Shown: positions 30,104-40,307, counted from the stretch's first letter. The stretch is 64,000 nt of DNA from an uncultured Pelagibacteraceae bacterium (GCA_902580505.1 CACHLB010000001.1:62001-126000), one strand, 5' to 3'. Notes: generated from the letters alone by a model not told the origin. A program made the numbers and translations.

Positions 30104-30125
30104 ATGTAAATATAAGTAAATTTAT

Positions 30126-30812
30126 ATGAAATTTACAAATAGCCTTATTAAAGGAAAATTATTAAAAAGATATAAGAGATTTTTCGCCGATATAAAAGTA
30201 AATAGCAAGATTATAACGGCACATTGTCCTAACACAGGATCTATGCAGGGTCTCTTGGATGAAGGAAATGAAGTATTAGTTACAGAGCACAATGATCCAA
30301 AAAGAAAACTGAAATTTACATTAGAAATTATTAAAGCAAAAAAAAGATACGTTGGGGTAAATACTCATAGAGCAAACAAAATCGTTAATCATGGATTAGA
30401 AAATAAATTAATATCAGAATTTAAAACTATTAAAAATATTAAACCAGAATTTAAATTCAGTGATGATACAAGATTTGACTTTTTATGTGATAATAATTTA
30501 ATAGAAGTAAAGAATGTTACATTATTTAGAGAAAATGATATTGCAGAATTTCCTGATGCAGTAACATCAAGAGGAACAAAACATCTAAATATGTTAATTA
30601 AATCAATTAAAAAAGGATATAAACCATATGTCTTATTTTTAACGCAAATTCAAAATATAAATAATTTTAGAATTGCAAAAGATATTGATCATATTTATTT
30701 TGAAAACTACGAAAAAGCAAAAAAAGCTGGAGTAAAATTTCTCGCTTATAGATGCAAACTTAGTTCTAAAGAGATTAAAATTGAAAAAAAAATTAATATT
30801 ATAGATGAGTGA
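30126..30812 (+). CDS. sfsA: SfsA family protein
   Basis: The 228-residue product has the SfsA N-terminal OB-like domain (KGKLLKRYKRFFADI), the conserved HCPNTGSMQGLL at residues 34-45 and a nuclease-like C-terminal core with FDFLCDNNLIEVKNVTL and FPDAVTSRGTKHL. SfsA was named for sugar fermentation stimulation in E. coli; its biochemical role is unclear, and the fold suggests nucleic-acid binding or cleavage. It overlaps the start of map by eight bases. Confidence 0.93.
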   Translation: MKFTNSLIKGKLLKRYKRFFADIKVNSKIITAHCPNTGSMQGLLDEGNEVLVTEHNDPKRKLKFTLEIIKAKKRYVGVNTHRANKIVNHGLENKLISEFKTIKNIKPEFKFSDDTRFDFLCDNNLIEVKNVTLFRENDIAEFPDAVTSRGTKHLNMLIKSIKKGYKPYVLFLTQIQNINNFRIAKDIDHIYFENYEKAKKAGVKFLAYRCKLSSKEIKIEKKINIIDE

Positions 30813-31575
30813 TTATAAAGAAAAATTTGAAAAGATGAGAGTTGCTGGAAAGCTTGCATCAAGGACTTTAGATATACTTACAGATTATATTAAACCCGGA
30901 ATATCAACAGATAAAATTGATAAGTTAGGTTATGAATTTATAAAAGATAATGGTGGCTATTCAGCTCCATTATTTTATCGAGGATTTAAAAAATCACTTT
31001 GTACATCATTAAATCATGTAGTTTGTCATGGAATACCTTCTGATAGAGTTTTGGAAGATGGTGATGCAGTAAATGTTGATGTAACAGCAGTCGTTGATAA
31101 TTATTATGGCGATACAAGCAGAATGTATGAAATTGGAAATGTACCAGTTAAGGCAAAAAATTTAATTGAAACAACCTATGGCTCATTGATGAAAGCAATA
31201 TCAATTTTACAACCAGGTAAAAAACTTGGTGATATAGGATTTGAAATTCAATCTTATGTTGAAAGCAAAGGTTATTCTGTTGTAAGAGATTTTTGTGGTC
31301 ATGGAATAAGCAATGTTTTTCATGAACCTCCCAATATTCTTCATTATGGGTCTAAAAATACTGGCAAAGAACTAATACCTGGTATGACTTTTACTATTGA
31401 ACCAATGATAAATTATGGAAAATATGACACAAAAGTTTTAAATGATGGGTGGACTGCAGTAACTAAAGATAAATCATTATCAGCACAATTCGAGCACACT
31501 GTTGGTATCACAGAAGATTCATATGAAATTTTCACAGAATCTGTTAAAGGTTACAAGAGGCCCCCATATAATTAA
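30805..31575 (+). CDS. map: methionine aminopeptidase, type I
   Basis: Removes the initiator methionine from new proteins. The metal ligands of the pita-bread fold are visible: Asp in NVDVTAVVDNYYGDTSR, His in GHGISNVFHEPP, Glu in FTIEPMI and Glu in AQFEHTVGI. At 256 residues it is the ordinary type I enzyme without the N-terminal zinc-finger extension. It overlaps sfsA upstream and shares one base with purB downstream. Confidence 0.97.
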   Translation: MSDYKEKFEKMRVAGKLASRTLDILTDYIKPGISTDKIDKLGYEFIKDNGGYSAPLFYRGFKKSLCTSLNHVVCHGIPSDRVLEDGDAVNVDVTAVVDNYYGDTSRMYEIGNVPVKAKNLIETTYGSLMKAISILQPGKKLGDIGFEIQSYVESKGYSVVRDFCGHGISNVFHEPPNILHYGSKNTGKELIPGMTFTIEPMINYGKYDTKVLNDGWTAVTKDKSLSAQFEHTVGITEDSYEIFTESVKGYKRPPYN

Positions 31576-32867
31576 TGATATCAAGATATTCTAGAAAAGA
31601 GCTTGTCAGTATTTGGTCTGAGGAAAACAAATATAAAATTTGGCTAGATGTAGAAATTGCTGCAGCTGAGGCAATGGAAAGATATAAAATTATTCCTAGA
31701 GGAGTTGCATCATTAGTTAAAAAAAAAGGTAAAATCAAAGTTAAAAGGATTCATGATATAGAAGCAAAAGTTAAGCATGATGTAATTGCTTTTTTGACAT
31801 CAATTACGGAACAAGCGGGTCTTAAAGCAAGATACCTTCATCAAGGAATGACCTCATCCGATGTATTAGATACAACTTTAAATATTCAATTGGTTCAATC
31901 AGGAAATATATTATTAAGAGATATTGATAAAATATTATCTGTTCTAAAAAAACAGGCAAAAAAATATAAATTAACTCCATGTATTGGAAGAAGTCATGGA
32001 ATTCATGCAGAACCAATTACATTTGGACTAAAATTAGCATCATTTTATGAAGAATTTAAAAGAAACAAATTAAGATTAAAAGATGCAATAGAAAATGTAT
32101 CTACATGTGCAATTTCAGGAGCAGTAGGAACATTTGCTAATATAAATCCTAAAATAGAAACTTATGTTGCAAAAAAATTAAAATTGAAAGCTGAGCCCGT
32201 TTCAACTCAAATTATACCAAGAGATAGACATGCACATTATTTTGCAGTACTTGGTATTATTGCTGGATCTGTTGAAAGAGTTGCAACAGAAATAAGGCAT
32301 TTACAAAGATCTGAAGTTTATGAATTACAAGAATACTTTTCAAAAGATCAAAAGGGCTCATCTGCTATGCCTCATAAAAAAAATCCAATATTAAGTGAAA
32401 ATCTTACTGGACTTGCAAGAATGGTGAGAAGCTATGTAATTCCAGCTTTAGAAAATATTTCTTTGTGGCATGAAAGAGATATTTCTCACTCCAGTGTTGA
32501 AAGAAATATTGGCCCAGATGCAAATATAACTTTAGATTTTGCTTTAGTTAGATTGTCAGGAATTTTAGAGAAAATGATTGTTTATCCAAAAACAATGATA
32601 AAGAATTTAAACTTAACAAGAGGTCTTGTTTTTTCTCAAGAGGTAATGTTAGAACTTACTAAATCAGGCTTTGCTAGAGAGAAAGCGTATAGATTGGTTC
32701 AGTCTCATGCAAAAGCTAGTTTTGCAAAGAATACAAACTTATTAACACTTTTAAAAAATGATAAATCGATCACTAGTAAAATAAGTGAAAAAAGATTAGA
32801 TAAAATCTTTACATACGACAAACACTTAAAAAATGTAAATTATATATTTAAAAGAGTATTCAAATAA
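31575..32867 (+). CDS. purB: adenylosuccinate lyase
   Basis: Catalyses two fumarate-releasing steps of purine synthesis: SAICAR to AICAR and adenylosuccinate to AMP. The family signature SSAMPHKKNP starts at Ser262, with the mobile-loop serine at 262-263, and GRSHGIHAEP carries an active-site His near 142. The 430-residue length matches the short PurB type. It starts a run of purine genes with overlapping ends (purB-purC-purS-purQ-purL), and the next enzyme upstream in the pathway, PurC, is encoded directly after it. Confidence 0.97.
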   Translation: MISRYSRKELVSIWSEENKYKIWLDVEIAAAEAMERYKIIPRGVASLVKKKGKIKVKRIHDIEAKVKHDVIAFLTSITEQAGLKARYLHQGMTSSDVLDTTLNIQLVQSGNILLRDIDKILSVLKKQAKKYKLTPCIGRSHGIHAEPITFGLKLASFYEEFKRNKLRLKDAIENVSTCAISGAVGTFANINPKIETYVAKKLKLKAEPVSTQIIPRDRHAHYFAVLGIIAGSVERVATEIRHLQRSEVYELQEYFSKDQKGSSAMPHKKNPILSENLTGLARMVRSYVIPALENISLWHERDISHSSVERNIGPDANITLDFALVRLSGILEKMIVYPKTMIKNLNLTRGLVFSQEVMLELTKSGFAREKAYRLVQSHAKASFAKNTNLLTLLKNDKSITSKISEKRLDKIFTYDKHLKNVNYIFKRVFK

Positions 32868-33652
32868 TGAAAAAAGGAAAAAAATTATACGAAGGTAAAG
32901 CAAAAATAATTTTTGCAAGTAATGATAAAAAATATGTTATCCAACACTTTAAAGATGACGCAACTGCATTTAATAATCAAAAAAAAGCAGTTATGGATGG
33001 CAAAGGAATTTTAAATAACAGGATATCTGAACATATATTAACCCAGTTGAACAATGTTGGTATCAAAAATCATTTAGTAAAACGTTTAAATATGAGAGAA
33101 CAGCTAGTTCAGCATGTTGAAATTATACCTATTGAATTTATTGTAAGAAACATTGCAACTGGATCATTAACTAAAAGATTAGGCATTGAAGACGGCACAG
33201 TTTTAGATAATCCTTTAATAGAGTATTGCTTGAAAGATGATGACTTGGGTGATCCTCTAGTAAGCACTGAACATATCTTAGCTTTTAAATGGATGGAGAA
33301 GGATGAACTAAAATTAATTAATAAAGAATTAAATAGAATTAACGATTTTCTTCAAGGTATGTTCAGAGGTGTTGGAATTAAACTTGTAGATTTTAAGGTA
33401 GAATTTGGAAGATATGAAAAAAATGGAAAAAAAGAAATCATGCTTGCTGATGAAATAAGTCCAGATACATGCAGATTATGGGATATAAATAGTGATAAAA
33501 AATTAGATAAAGATAGATTTAGAAAAGGTCTTGGTAATCTAATTGAGGCTTATCAAGAAGTTGCAAGAAGATTGGATATACTTCATGAACAATCAAATAT
33601 AAGACCGTTAAAATACACCAAACCACAAGCAGTAAAGATTAAAAAGAAGTAA
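32867..33652 (+). CDS. purC: SAICAR synthetase
   Basis: Joins CAIR and aspartate with ATP to give SAICAR, the substrate of PurB. Conserved blocks include KLYEGKAKIIF near residues 5-15, EFIVRNIATGSLTKR near 91 and LADEISPDTCRLWD near 178. The 261 residues include a 20-residue basic tail beyond the usual 237. It shares one base with each of purB and purS. Confidence 0.97.
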   Translation: MKKGKKLYEGKAKIIFASNDKKYVIQHFKDDATAFNNQKKAVMDGKGILNNRISEHILTQLNNVGIKNHLVKRLNMREQLVQHVEIIPIEFIVRNIATGSLTKRLGIEDGTVLDNPLIEYCLKDDDLGDPLVSTEHILAFKWMEKDELKLINKELNRINDFLQGMFRGVGIKLVDFKVEFGRYEKNGKKEIMLADEISPDTCRLWDINSDKKLDKDRFRKGLGNLIEAYQEVARRLDILHEQSNIRPLKYTKPQAVKIKKK

Positions 33653-33885
33653 TGAAAATTAAAGTAATTGTAACTCTTAAAAATGGAGTTTTAGATCCTC
33701 AAGGAAAGGCAATTCAGCAAACTCTTAACGGAATGAACTTTGGTAATGTTGAGGATGTAAGACAAGGTAAATATTTTGAAATTGAGGTTAAAGAGAAAGA
33801 TGAAAAGAAAGCAAAGTCTTTAGTAGATGATATGTGCAAAAAGCTATTGGCCAATCTTGTGATTGAGGATTACAAAATAGTTTAA
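33652..33885 (+). CDS. purS: FGAM synthase subunit PurS
   Basis: Small subunit of the three-part formylglycinamidine ribonucleotide synthase, bridging PurQ and PurL. The 77-residue product starts with KVIVTLKNGVLDPQGKAI, the family hallmark, and has the conserved VRQGKYFEIEV block. It lies between purC and purQ. Its presence fits the small PurL encoded next. Confidence 0.96.
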   Translation: MKIKVIVTLKNGVLDPQGKAIQQTLNGMNFGNVEDVRQGKYFEIEVKEKDEKKAKSLVDDMCKKLLANLVIEDYKIV

Positions 33886-33888
33886 TTA

Positions 33889-34572
33889 ATGAGATCATCA
33901 GTAATTATATTTCCAGGATCAAATTGTGACAGAGATATGGATGTGGCTCTAAAAAAATTTGGTTTTATAAATCAAATGGTTTGGCACAATGATCAATCTA
34001 TTCCAAAATCAGATTTAATAGTATTGCCCGGTGGTTTTTCTTACGGTGATTACTTAAGATGTGGAAGCATTGCTTCAAAATCAAAAATTATAAGATCAGT
34101 GATTGATTTTGCAAATTCTGGAGGTTTAGTATTGGGTATTTGTAATGGATTTCAAATCTTAACTGAAACTGGATTACTAAATGGAATTTTACAACAAAAT
34201 AAGTTTCTAAATTTTATATGCAGCAATGTTTATGTAAAAGTTAAAGATAAACAAAACAAATATTTTAAAGATTTAAAAAAGGATATTTTAGAACTTCATA
34301 TTGCCCATAATGAAGGAAATTACTTTTGTAGTGATGATGAATTGAAATCGTTAGAGGATAATAGTCAAATAGCTGTAACATATTGCGGAGTAGATGGTAA
34401 AGAAAATGAAATAACTAATCCAAATGGAGCTATTAAAAATATAGCTGGAATATTTAATAAAAATAAAAATGTATTGGGAATGATGCCTCATCCAGAAAGA
34501 ATGATAGACAAATATTTATCAGGTGAAGATGGTTCATTATTTTTCAAGAATATTTTAGATAATTTTAAGTAA
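33889..34572 (+). CDS. purQ: FGAM synthase glutaminase subunit PurQ
   Basis: Class I glutamine amidotransferase that feeds ammonia to PurL. The nucleophile is Cys85 in LGICNGFQIL, with His201 and Glu203 in MPHPERM completing the triad. The N-terminal VIIFPGSNCDRDMD is typical. At 227 residues the length is normal, and its stop codon overlaps the purL start by one base. Confidence 0.97.
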   Translation: MRSSVIIFPGSNCDRDMDVALKKFGFINQMVWHNDQSIPKSDLIVLPGGFSYGDYLRCGSIASKSKIIRSVIDFANSGGLVLGICNGFQILTETGLLNGILQQNKFLNFICSNVYVKVKDKQNKYFKDLKKDILELHIAHNEGNYFCSDDELKSLEDNSQIAVTYCGVDGKENEITNPNGAIKNIAGIFNKNKNVLGMMPHPERMIDKYLSGEDGSLFFKNILDNFK

Positions 34573-36764
34573 TGGAAGTTACAGAAGCAGTTGCAATAGA
34601 CCACGGATTAAAAAAAGAAGAGTTTTCTAAAATATGTGAACTTCTTAAGAGAACACCTAATTTAACTGAGCTTGCAATATTTTCCGCAATGTGGAACGAA
34701 CATTGCTCCTATAAGTCTTCTAGAAAGCATTTAAAAAAAATGCACACAAAAGGTAAACAGGTCATTCAAGGACCTGGAGAAAATGCTGGTGTCATTGATA
34801 TTGGAGATGACGATGCAATTGTATTTAAAATTGAGAGCCACAACCACCCTTCGTTTATTGAACCTTATCAAGGAGCAGCTACTGGGGTTGGTGGAATTAT
34901 GAGGGATGTATTTACAATGGGAGCAAGACCAATAGCAAATCTAAATTCAATTCATTTCGGTTCACCTCAACATAAAAAGACAAGAAACTTATTAAGAGGA
35001 GTTGTTAAGGGCATAGGTGGATATGGAAATTGTATTGGAGTTCCAACGATTGCTGGCCAAACAACTTTTGATGAGTCGTATAATGGCAATATTTTAGTAA
35101 ATGCCATGACTCTTGGTTTAGTAAATAAAAATAAGATTTTTTACTCAAAAGCAGCTGGTTTAGATAAACCAGTAATATACGTAGGTTCAAAAACTGGAAG
35201 AGATGGAATTCATGGTGCCAGTATGGCTTCCGCAACTTTTGATGACAAAATTGAAGAAAAAAAACCTACAGTTCAAGTTGGAGACCCATTTACTGAAAAA
35301 CTATTACTTGAAGCATGCTTAGAATTAATGGCTGATAATTCAATTATTGCAATTCAAGATATGGGTGCAGCAGGATTAACATCTTCGAGTGTGGAAATGG
35401 CATCGAAAGGAAATCTTGGAATTGAATTAAATCTTAGCGAGGTCCCTTGTAGGGAAGAAAAAATGACACCATATGAAATTATGTTGTCTGAGAGTCAAGA
35501 GAGAATGCTTATTGTTCTTGAAAAAGGAAAAGAAGAACATGCGAAGAAAATATTTGATAAATGGAACCTAGATTTTGCAGTTATAGGTAAAACAACTAAT
35601 TCAAAAAAAATAGAATTAATATTTGATAATAAAAAAGTTGCTGAAATACCAATTGATCTTCTTGCTGAAAATGCTCCAATTTATGATCGTCCTTGGAAAA
35701 AAATTAAATTACCTCAAAAATTAAAATTTGATAAAGATGAATTTAAATCTCTAAAACTATCAGATTGTCTAAAGAAGATTTTAAGTAATTCAAATATTTC
35801 AGATAAAAAGTGGATATGGGATCAATACGATCATACAGTAATGGGTGATACAATTCAAAAACCTGGAGGTGATGCTGGTGTTGTTAGAGTTCATGGGACC
35901 AATAAAGCGGTAGCAGCATCTGTAGATTCTTCTGCATTATATTGTTTCTCACATCCATTAACTGGAGGAAAACAAATAGTTTGTGAGAGTTATAGAAATC
36001 TTATCTCGGTTGGAGCTAAACCAGTTGCTATTACAAATTGTTTAAACTTCGGAAACCCAGAAAAAGAAAAAAATATGGGTGAATTTGTGGAATGTGTTGA
36101 AGGAATAACTGAAGCAAGTAAGTATCTAGATTTTCCAGTCGTATCTGGAAATGTTTCATTTTATAACGAAACAAAAGATAAAGGGATAAAGCCTACGCCA
36201 ACAATTGGAGGTGTTGGGCTAATCTCTGACTATCAACAGATGCTTACTATGGATTTTAAAACTGAAGGAAACTTAGTTTATGTAATTGGTAAAACCGATG
36301 GGCATTTAGATCAAAGTATTTTTGCAAGGGAGCTTTTAAATGAAAAAAAAGGTCCTCCACCAACAGTTAATTTATTTAATGAAAAAAACATTGGTGAGAC
36401 TGTATTAGATTTAGCTAGAAAAAATCTTATTGTGAGCTGCCACGATGTATCATTAGGCGGAATTTTAATCGCAGTATCAAAAATGTGTATTAAAGGAAAA
36501 AAAGGAATAAAAATTAATACACTTAAGGGTTTAACAAATAAATATGAATATTTTTTTGGTGAAGATCAGGCTCGATATATTGTTGAAATACCTAAAGCTA
36601 GTTTGAAGAAAGTAAATGATATTTTAACCAAATATTCTGTACATTTCGATGAATTAGGGACAGTTAATGGACAATCAATCGAATATAAAGATGATATCAA
36701 TTTGCCTATTGAAGAATTAGCAGATGCACATAAATATTGGTTAAAGAAGTATATGGATAGCTAA
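34572..36764 (+). CDS. purL: FGAM synthase large subunit PurL (small type)
   Basis: ATP-dependent synthase that converts FGAR to FGAM using ammonia from PurQ. The 730-residue product is the small, two-repeat AIR-synthase-fold form that needs PurS and PurQ, both encoded just upstream. Recognisable blocks include NEHCSYKSSRKHLK near residues 42-55, KIESHNHPSFIEPYQGAATGVGG near 88 and VVSGNVSFYNE near 527. It shares one base with purQ and with bolA. Confidence 0.97.
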   Translation: MEVTEAVAIDHGLKKEEFSKICELLKRTPNLTELAIFSAMWNEHCSYKSSRKHLKKMHTKGKQVIQGPGENAGVIDIGDDDAIVFKIESHNHPSFIEPYQGAATGVGGIMRDVFTMGARPIANLNSIHFGSPQHKKTRNLLRGVVKGIGGYGNCIGVPTIAGQTTFDESYNGNILVNAMTLGLVNKNKIFYSKAAGLDKPVIYVGSKTGRDGIHGASMASATFDDKIEEKKPTVQVGDPFTEKLLLEACLELMADNSIIAIQDMGAAGLTSSSVEMASKGNLGIELNLSEVPCREEKMTPYEIMLSESQERMLIVLEKGKEEHAKKIFDKWNLDFAVIGKTTNSKKIELIFDNKKVAEIPIDLLAENAPIYDRPWKKIKLPQKLKFDKDEFKSLKLSDCLKKILSNSNISDKKWIWDQYDHTVMGDTIQKPGGDAGVVRVHGTNKAVAASVDSSALYCFSHPLTGGKQIVCESYRNLISVGAKPVAITNCLNFGNPEKEKNMGEFVECVEGITEASKYLDFPVVSGNVSFYNETKDKGIKPTPTIGGVGLISDYQQMLTMDFKTEGNLVYVIGKTDGHLDQSIFARELLNEKKGPPPTVNLFNEKNIGETVLDLARKNLIVSCHDVSLGGILIAVSKMCIKGKKGIKINTLKGLTNKYEYFFGEDQARYIVEIPKASLKKVNDILTKYSVHFDELGTVNGQSIEYKDDINLPIEELADAHKYWLKKYMDS

Positions 36765-36994
36765 TGGCAATGGATTTAAAAGAAATTGAGAGTTTAATTA
36801 AGGAAGGACTACCTGATGCAAAAGTTGAAATTCAAGATTTAGCGGGTGACGGAAATCACTATTCTGCTACAGTGACATCATCTGAATTTTCAGGTAAAAG
36901 TAAAATAGAACAACATAAAATGGTGTATAATTCTTTAAAAGGTAAAATGGGAAATGAGCTTCACGCTTTAGCAATTAAAACAAAGGAAATTTAA
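36764..36994 (+). CDS. BolA family protein
   Basis: A 76-residue BolA-fold protein with the conserved DGNHYSATVTSSEF near residues 29-42 and the LHALAIKTKEI end, including the His that can ligand an iron-sulfur cluster. BolA proteins partner monothiol glutaredoxins in [2Fe-2S] trafficking and iron sensing. The CGFS glutaredoxin gene begins at the next base, which supports such a complex. The pair is attached to the end of the purine operon. Confidence 0.93.
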   Translation: MAMDLKEIESLIKEGLPDAKVEIQDLAGDGNHYSATVTSSEFSGKSKIEQHKMVYNSLKGKMGNELHALAIKTKEI

Positions 36995-37333
36995 ATGGAA
37001 CAAGAAACAAATGATTTAATTAAAAGTGAAATTGAAAATAACGATGTATGTCTATTTATGAAAGGTACACCTGATGCACCTCAGTGTGGATTTTCAATGG
37101 CAACTTCAAATATATTAAAAGTTCTTGAAGTAAATTTTAAAGGTGTAAATGTTTTAGCAGATCAAAAGTTACGAGAAGGTATAAAAGTATTTAGTGATTG
37201 GCCAACCATTCCTCAATTATATGTTAAAAACGAGTTTATTGGTGGATGTGATATTGTAAAAGAAATGTACGAGAGTGGTGAGCTCGCTAAACTTTTTGAG
37301 TCTAAAGGAATAAATTTTAAAGCTAAGAATTAA
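36995..37333 (+). CDS. grxD: monothiol CGFS glutaredoxin (Grx4/GrxD type)
   Basis: The active-site CGFS motif is at residues 31-34, preceded by the KGTPDAP loop and followed by WPTIPQLYVKNEFIGGCD, the glutathione-binding part. Such proteins carry a glutathione-ligated [2Fe-2S] cluster and deliver it to targets, often with BolA. The 112-residue single-domain length is normal. It follows bolA with no spacer and its stop abuts the convergent rpsD. Confidence 0.96.
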   Translation: MEQETNDLIKSEIENNDVCLFMKGTPDAPQCGFSMATSNILKVLEVNFKGVNVLADQKLREGIKVFSDWPTIPQLYVKNEFIGGCDIVKEMYESGELAKLFESKGINFKAKN

Positions 37334-37951
37334 TTATCTAGAGTAATATTCAATTACTAAGTTTGGCTCCATCACAACTGGGTATGGAACTTCTTCGAAA
37401 GATGGAACTCTTACAAATTTAACTTTTTTATTCTTTTCATCTAATTGTAGATATTCTGGAACTTCTCTCTCCTTGTTAGCAAGAGCAATATCAATTAAAG
37501 CAAGTTGTTTAGATTTATCTCTAATTTCAATCGTATCTTCTTCTTTGACCTGATAACTCGCAATATTTACTTTTTTTCCATTAACTTTAACATGACCATG
37601 ATTAATAAGCTGTCTTGATGAAAAAATAGTGTTTGATAACTTTGATCTATAAATCACAGCATCCAATCTTCTCTCTAATAATCCAATTAAATTTTCAGCT
37701 GTATCGCCTTTTTTCATGATTGCTTTTTTGTAAACATTTCTAAACTGTCTCTCATTCATGTTTCCATAATAAGACTTTAATTTCTGTTTTGCTTGAAGTT
37801 GAATTCCATAGTCTGAAGGTTTGCCAGCTTTTGTTTGTCCATGCTGTCCTGGAGGATAGGCTCTTGTATTAAAAGGACTTTTGGGTCTCCCCCATAAATT
37901 TACTTTTAATCTTCTATCTACTTTATGTTTAGAGTTTAATCTTTTTGTCAT
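37334..37951 (-). CDS. rpsD: 30S ribosomal protein S4
   Basis: S4 is a primary 16S rRNA binder of the 5' domain and lines the mRNA entry site. The 205-residue product has the zinc-free N-terminal form ([19 protein letters not shown]) and the S4 RNA-binding domain with [16 protein letters not shown] and [15 protein letters not shown] near 100-130. It stands alone, away from the alpha operon, as in other alphaproteobacteria, and meets grxD tail to tail with no spacer. Confidence 0.97.
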   Translation of the reverse strand: MTKRLNSKHKVDRRLKVNLWGRPKSPFNTRAYPPGQHGQTKAGKPSDYGIQLQAKQKLKSYYGNMNERQFRNVYKKAIMKKGDTAENLIGLLERRLDAVIYRSKLSNTIFSSRQLINHGHVKVNGKKVNIASYQVKEEDTIEIRDKSKQLALIDIALANKEREVPEYLQLDEKNKKVKFVRVPSFEEVPYPVVMEPNLVIEYYSR

Positions 37952-37986
37952 TAGTATGAGGTCTTATAAGCCTAAGTTATGTTTTG

Positions 37987-38709
37987 TCAATCAACCTTTT
38001 CCTTACTTAAACCAGCAAATACACTCGATAAAATACGAGTTTCTTTTTCAGAAAGATTGAGTTTATAGAAAATACTTCTTAGATTTTCCATCATGATTGG
38101 TTTTTTTTCAGGTGGGTGAAAAAAATTCTTATTTTCTAAATTATTAATGCACAAATTTAACATTCTTTGAATGTCATTCTTATTTGCACTTTTAATTTTT
38201 TTTGACTTTTCAAAGGAAAACTTTTTATTTGAAATTAGTCCACTTACTATTTGAGCTACTATAATTAGACTATGAGACAAATTTAAAGATCTAAAATTCC
38301 TATTACTTGGAATTTGTAAAGTATAATCAGCATAACTAACTTCATTATTTGATAATCCAGATGCTTCTGATCCAAAAAGAAAACCAACCTTTTTTTTGTA
38401 ATTAATCTTATTTAGATCAGTTATTGATATATGTTTAATATTTTTATTTCTAAATCTTGCAGATGTTGCAACTAATATATCCAAATTACTTAATGATGTT
38501 TCTAAACTTTCATATACTTTTGCTTTTTTAACAATATCCTTTGCCCCTACAGATGTTGCAATAATTTTATCATTTGGAAATGAGGGTTTTGGATTAACAA
38601 TTGATAGATTATTAAAATTAAAGTTTTTTAAAGCTCTAGCACAGGCTCCTATATTTTCTGATAGTTGAGGTTTGTGTAAAATAAAAGTTATATTTCTTAA
38701 TGACATCAA
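37987..38709 (-). CDS. TrmJ-like tRNA/rRNA 2'-O-methyltransferase
   Basis: A SPOUT-fold methylase of the TrmH/TrmJ group. Motif 1 is LHKPQLSENIGACARALKNF near residues 11-30, motif 2 VGFLFGSEASGLSNNE near 105-120 and motif 3 RSLNLSHSLIIVAQ near 140-153. TrmJ methylates ribose 32 of several tRNAs in E. coli, and the 240-residue size with a C-terminal helical extension fits. Exact target is inferred. It overlaps the cimA stop by four bases. Confidence 0.85.
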   Translation of the reverse strand: MMSLRNITFILHKPQLSENIGACARALKNFNFNNLSIVNPKPSFPNDKIIATSVGAKDIVKKAKVYESLETSLSNLDILVATSARFRNKNIKHISITDLNKINYKKKVGFLFGSEASGLSNNEVSYADYTLQIPSNRNFRSLNLSHSLIIVAQIVSGLISNKKFSFEKSKKIKSANKNDIQRMLNLCINNLENKNFFHPPEKKPIMMENLRSIFYKLNLSEKETRILSSVFAGLSKEKVD

Positions 38710-40307
38710 GTACTAGCAGGAGCATTATCCTTGAAAAGCTTATAATCCAAACTATCAACCAAAGCTTTAAAAGATGCATCAATAATATTTGGAGAAACTC
38801 CTATTGTGAACCAATTACCATGTTTTGAGTCTGCACTTTCTATAGAAACTCTAGTAACGGCTCCAGTTCCTGTATTTAAAATTCTAACTTTGTAATCAAC
38901 TAGCTTTAAATCTTTTAAATATTCTGAATATTTTTCAAGTTTATTTACATTTTTTCTAATTGCATTATCTAAAGCATTAACGGGTCCATTGCCCTCGCCT
39001 TCACATAGTATTTCATGACCATCTACTTCAAGTTTTGCTTTTGCAAATGATACAACTTCACCAGTTGAATCTTTCTTAACAGAAACATCATACTCATTAA
39101 TTGAAATATATCTTGGTATTTCCCCCATCAATCTTCTAGCCAATAGTTCAAAAGATGCATCAGCGCCATCGTAACTATATCCTATGAACTCTCTATCTTT
39201 TACTTCGTGAAGAAGTTTTTTAATTTTTGGATCGTCTTTTTTAATATTAATGCCAATTGCATTTAATCTAGACATTATATTAGATTGTCCAGATTGATCA
39301 GAAACAACAATATTCCTAGCATTACCTACTTCATCAGGATTAATATGTTCATAAGTTTTTGGATCTTTTTGTACAGCTGATACATGCATTCCACCTTTGT
39401 GTGAAAATGCAGATGCACCCACATAAGGTAAATGTTTATTAGGTTTTCTATTCAGTATTTCATCTAATAATCTTGAACATTGAGTTAAATTTTTAATGTT
39501 GTCAGGTTTAATATTAATTTCATATTTGTCTGAAAAATCTTTTTTTAAAAAAAAAGTTGGGATCAAAGACATCAAATTTGCATTACCACATCTTTCTCCT
39601 AGTCCATTAATTGTACCCTGAACCTGCCTTACTCCTGCTTGGACAGCTACTAAACTATTAGCAACTGCATTTTCGGTATCGTTGTGAGCATGAATTCCAA
39701 GATTTTTACCAGGTATATGTTTTGATACCTGTTCAACTATTTTAGAAATTTCGTGAGGTAATGTCCCTCCATTAGTATCACATAAAACAATCCATCTTGC
39801 GCCATTATCATATGCAGCTTTTAAACATGATATTGCATATTCAGGATTAGATTTATAACCATCAAAAAAATGTTCAGCATCAAACATAAATTCTTTACCT
39901 GAATTAACTATATGCTTTGCACTCTCCCTTATATTTTCTAAATTTTGATCGTTTGAAATACCCAAGGCGACATCAACATGAAAATCCCAACTTTTACCAA
40001 ATAAACAAACTGATGAACTCTTTGAATTAATCAGAGATGACAACATAGGGTCATTTTTTGCACTATGCTCTGATTTTTTAGTCATACCAAAAGCAGTAAG
40101 ATTAGCATTTTTAAAATTTAGATCCTTATTGAAAAATTCTGTATCTGTTGGATTTGCCCCTGGCCAGCCCCCTTCGATATAATCAACTCCTAAGTTATCT
40201 AAAGATTTAGCGATTTTTTCTTTTTCATTTAATGAAAAGTCAACGCCTTGAGTTTGTGCCCCATCTCTTAGTGTTGTATCAAATATATAGATTTTTTCTT
40301 TGCTCAT
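38706..40307 (-). CDS. cimA: (R)-citramalate synthase
   Basis: Condenses pyruvate and acetyl-CoA to citramalate, opening the threonine-independent route to isoleucine. The DRE-TIM barrel signature DTTLRDGAQTQGVDFSL is near residues 10-26 and GIHAHNDTENAVANS near 205, with a C-terminal LeuA-type regulatory domain, as in CimA and not short LeuA. I prefer the start giving MSKEKIYIFDTT (533 residues), overlapping the cysS stop as ATGA; a start four codons upstream is possible. Confidence 0.9.
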   Translation of the reverse strand: MSKEKIYIFDTTLRDGAQTQGVDFSLNEKEKIAKSLDNLGVDYIEGGWPGANPTDTEFFNKDLNFKNANLTAFGMTKKSEHSAKNDPMLSSLINSKSSSVCLFGKSWDFHVDVALGISNDQNLENIRESAKHIVNSGKEFMFDAEHFFDGYKSNPEYAISCLKAAYDNGARWIVLCDTNGGTLPHEISKIVEQVSKHIPGKNLGIHAHNDTENAVANSLVAVQAGVRQVQGTINGLGERCGNANLMSLIPTFFLKKDFSDKYEINIKPDNIKNLTQCSRLLDEILNRKPNKHLPYVGASAFSHKGGMHVSAVQKDPKTYEHINPDEVGNARNIVVSDQSGQSNIMSRLNAIGINIKKDDPKIKKLLHEVKDREFIGYSYDGADASFELLARRLMGEIPRYISINEYDVSVKKDSTGEVVSFAKAKLEVDGHEILCEGEGNGPVNALDNAIRKNVNKLEKYSEYLKDLKLVDYKVRILNTGTGAVTRVSIESADSKHGNWFTIGVSPNIIDASFKALVDSLDYKLFKDNAPAST

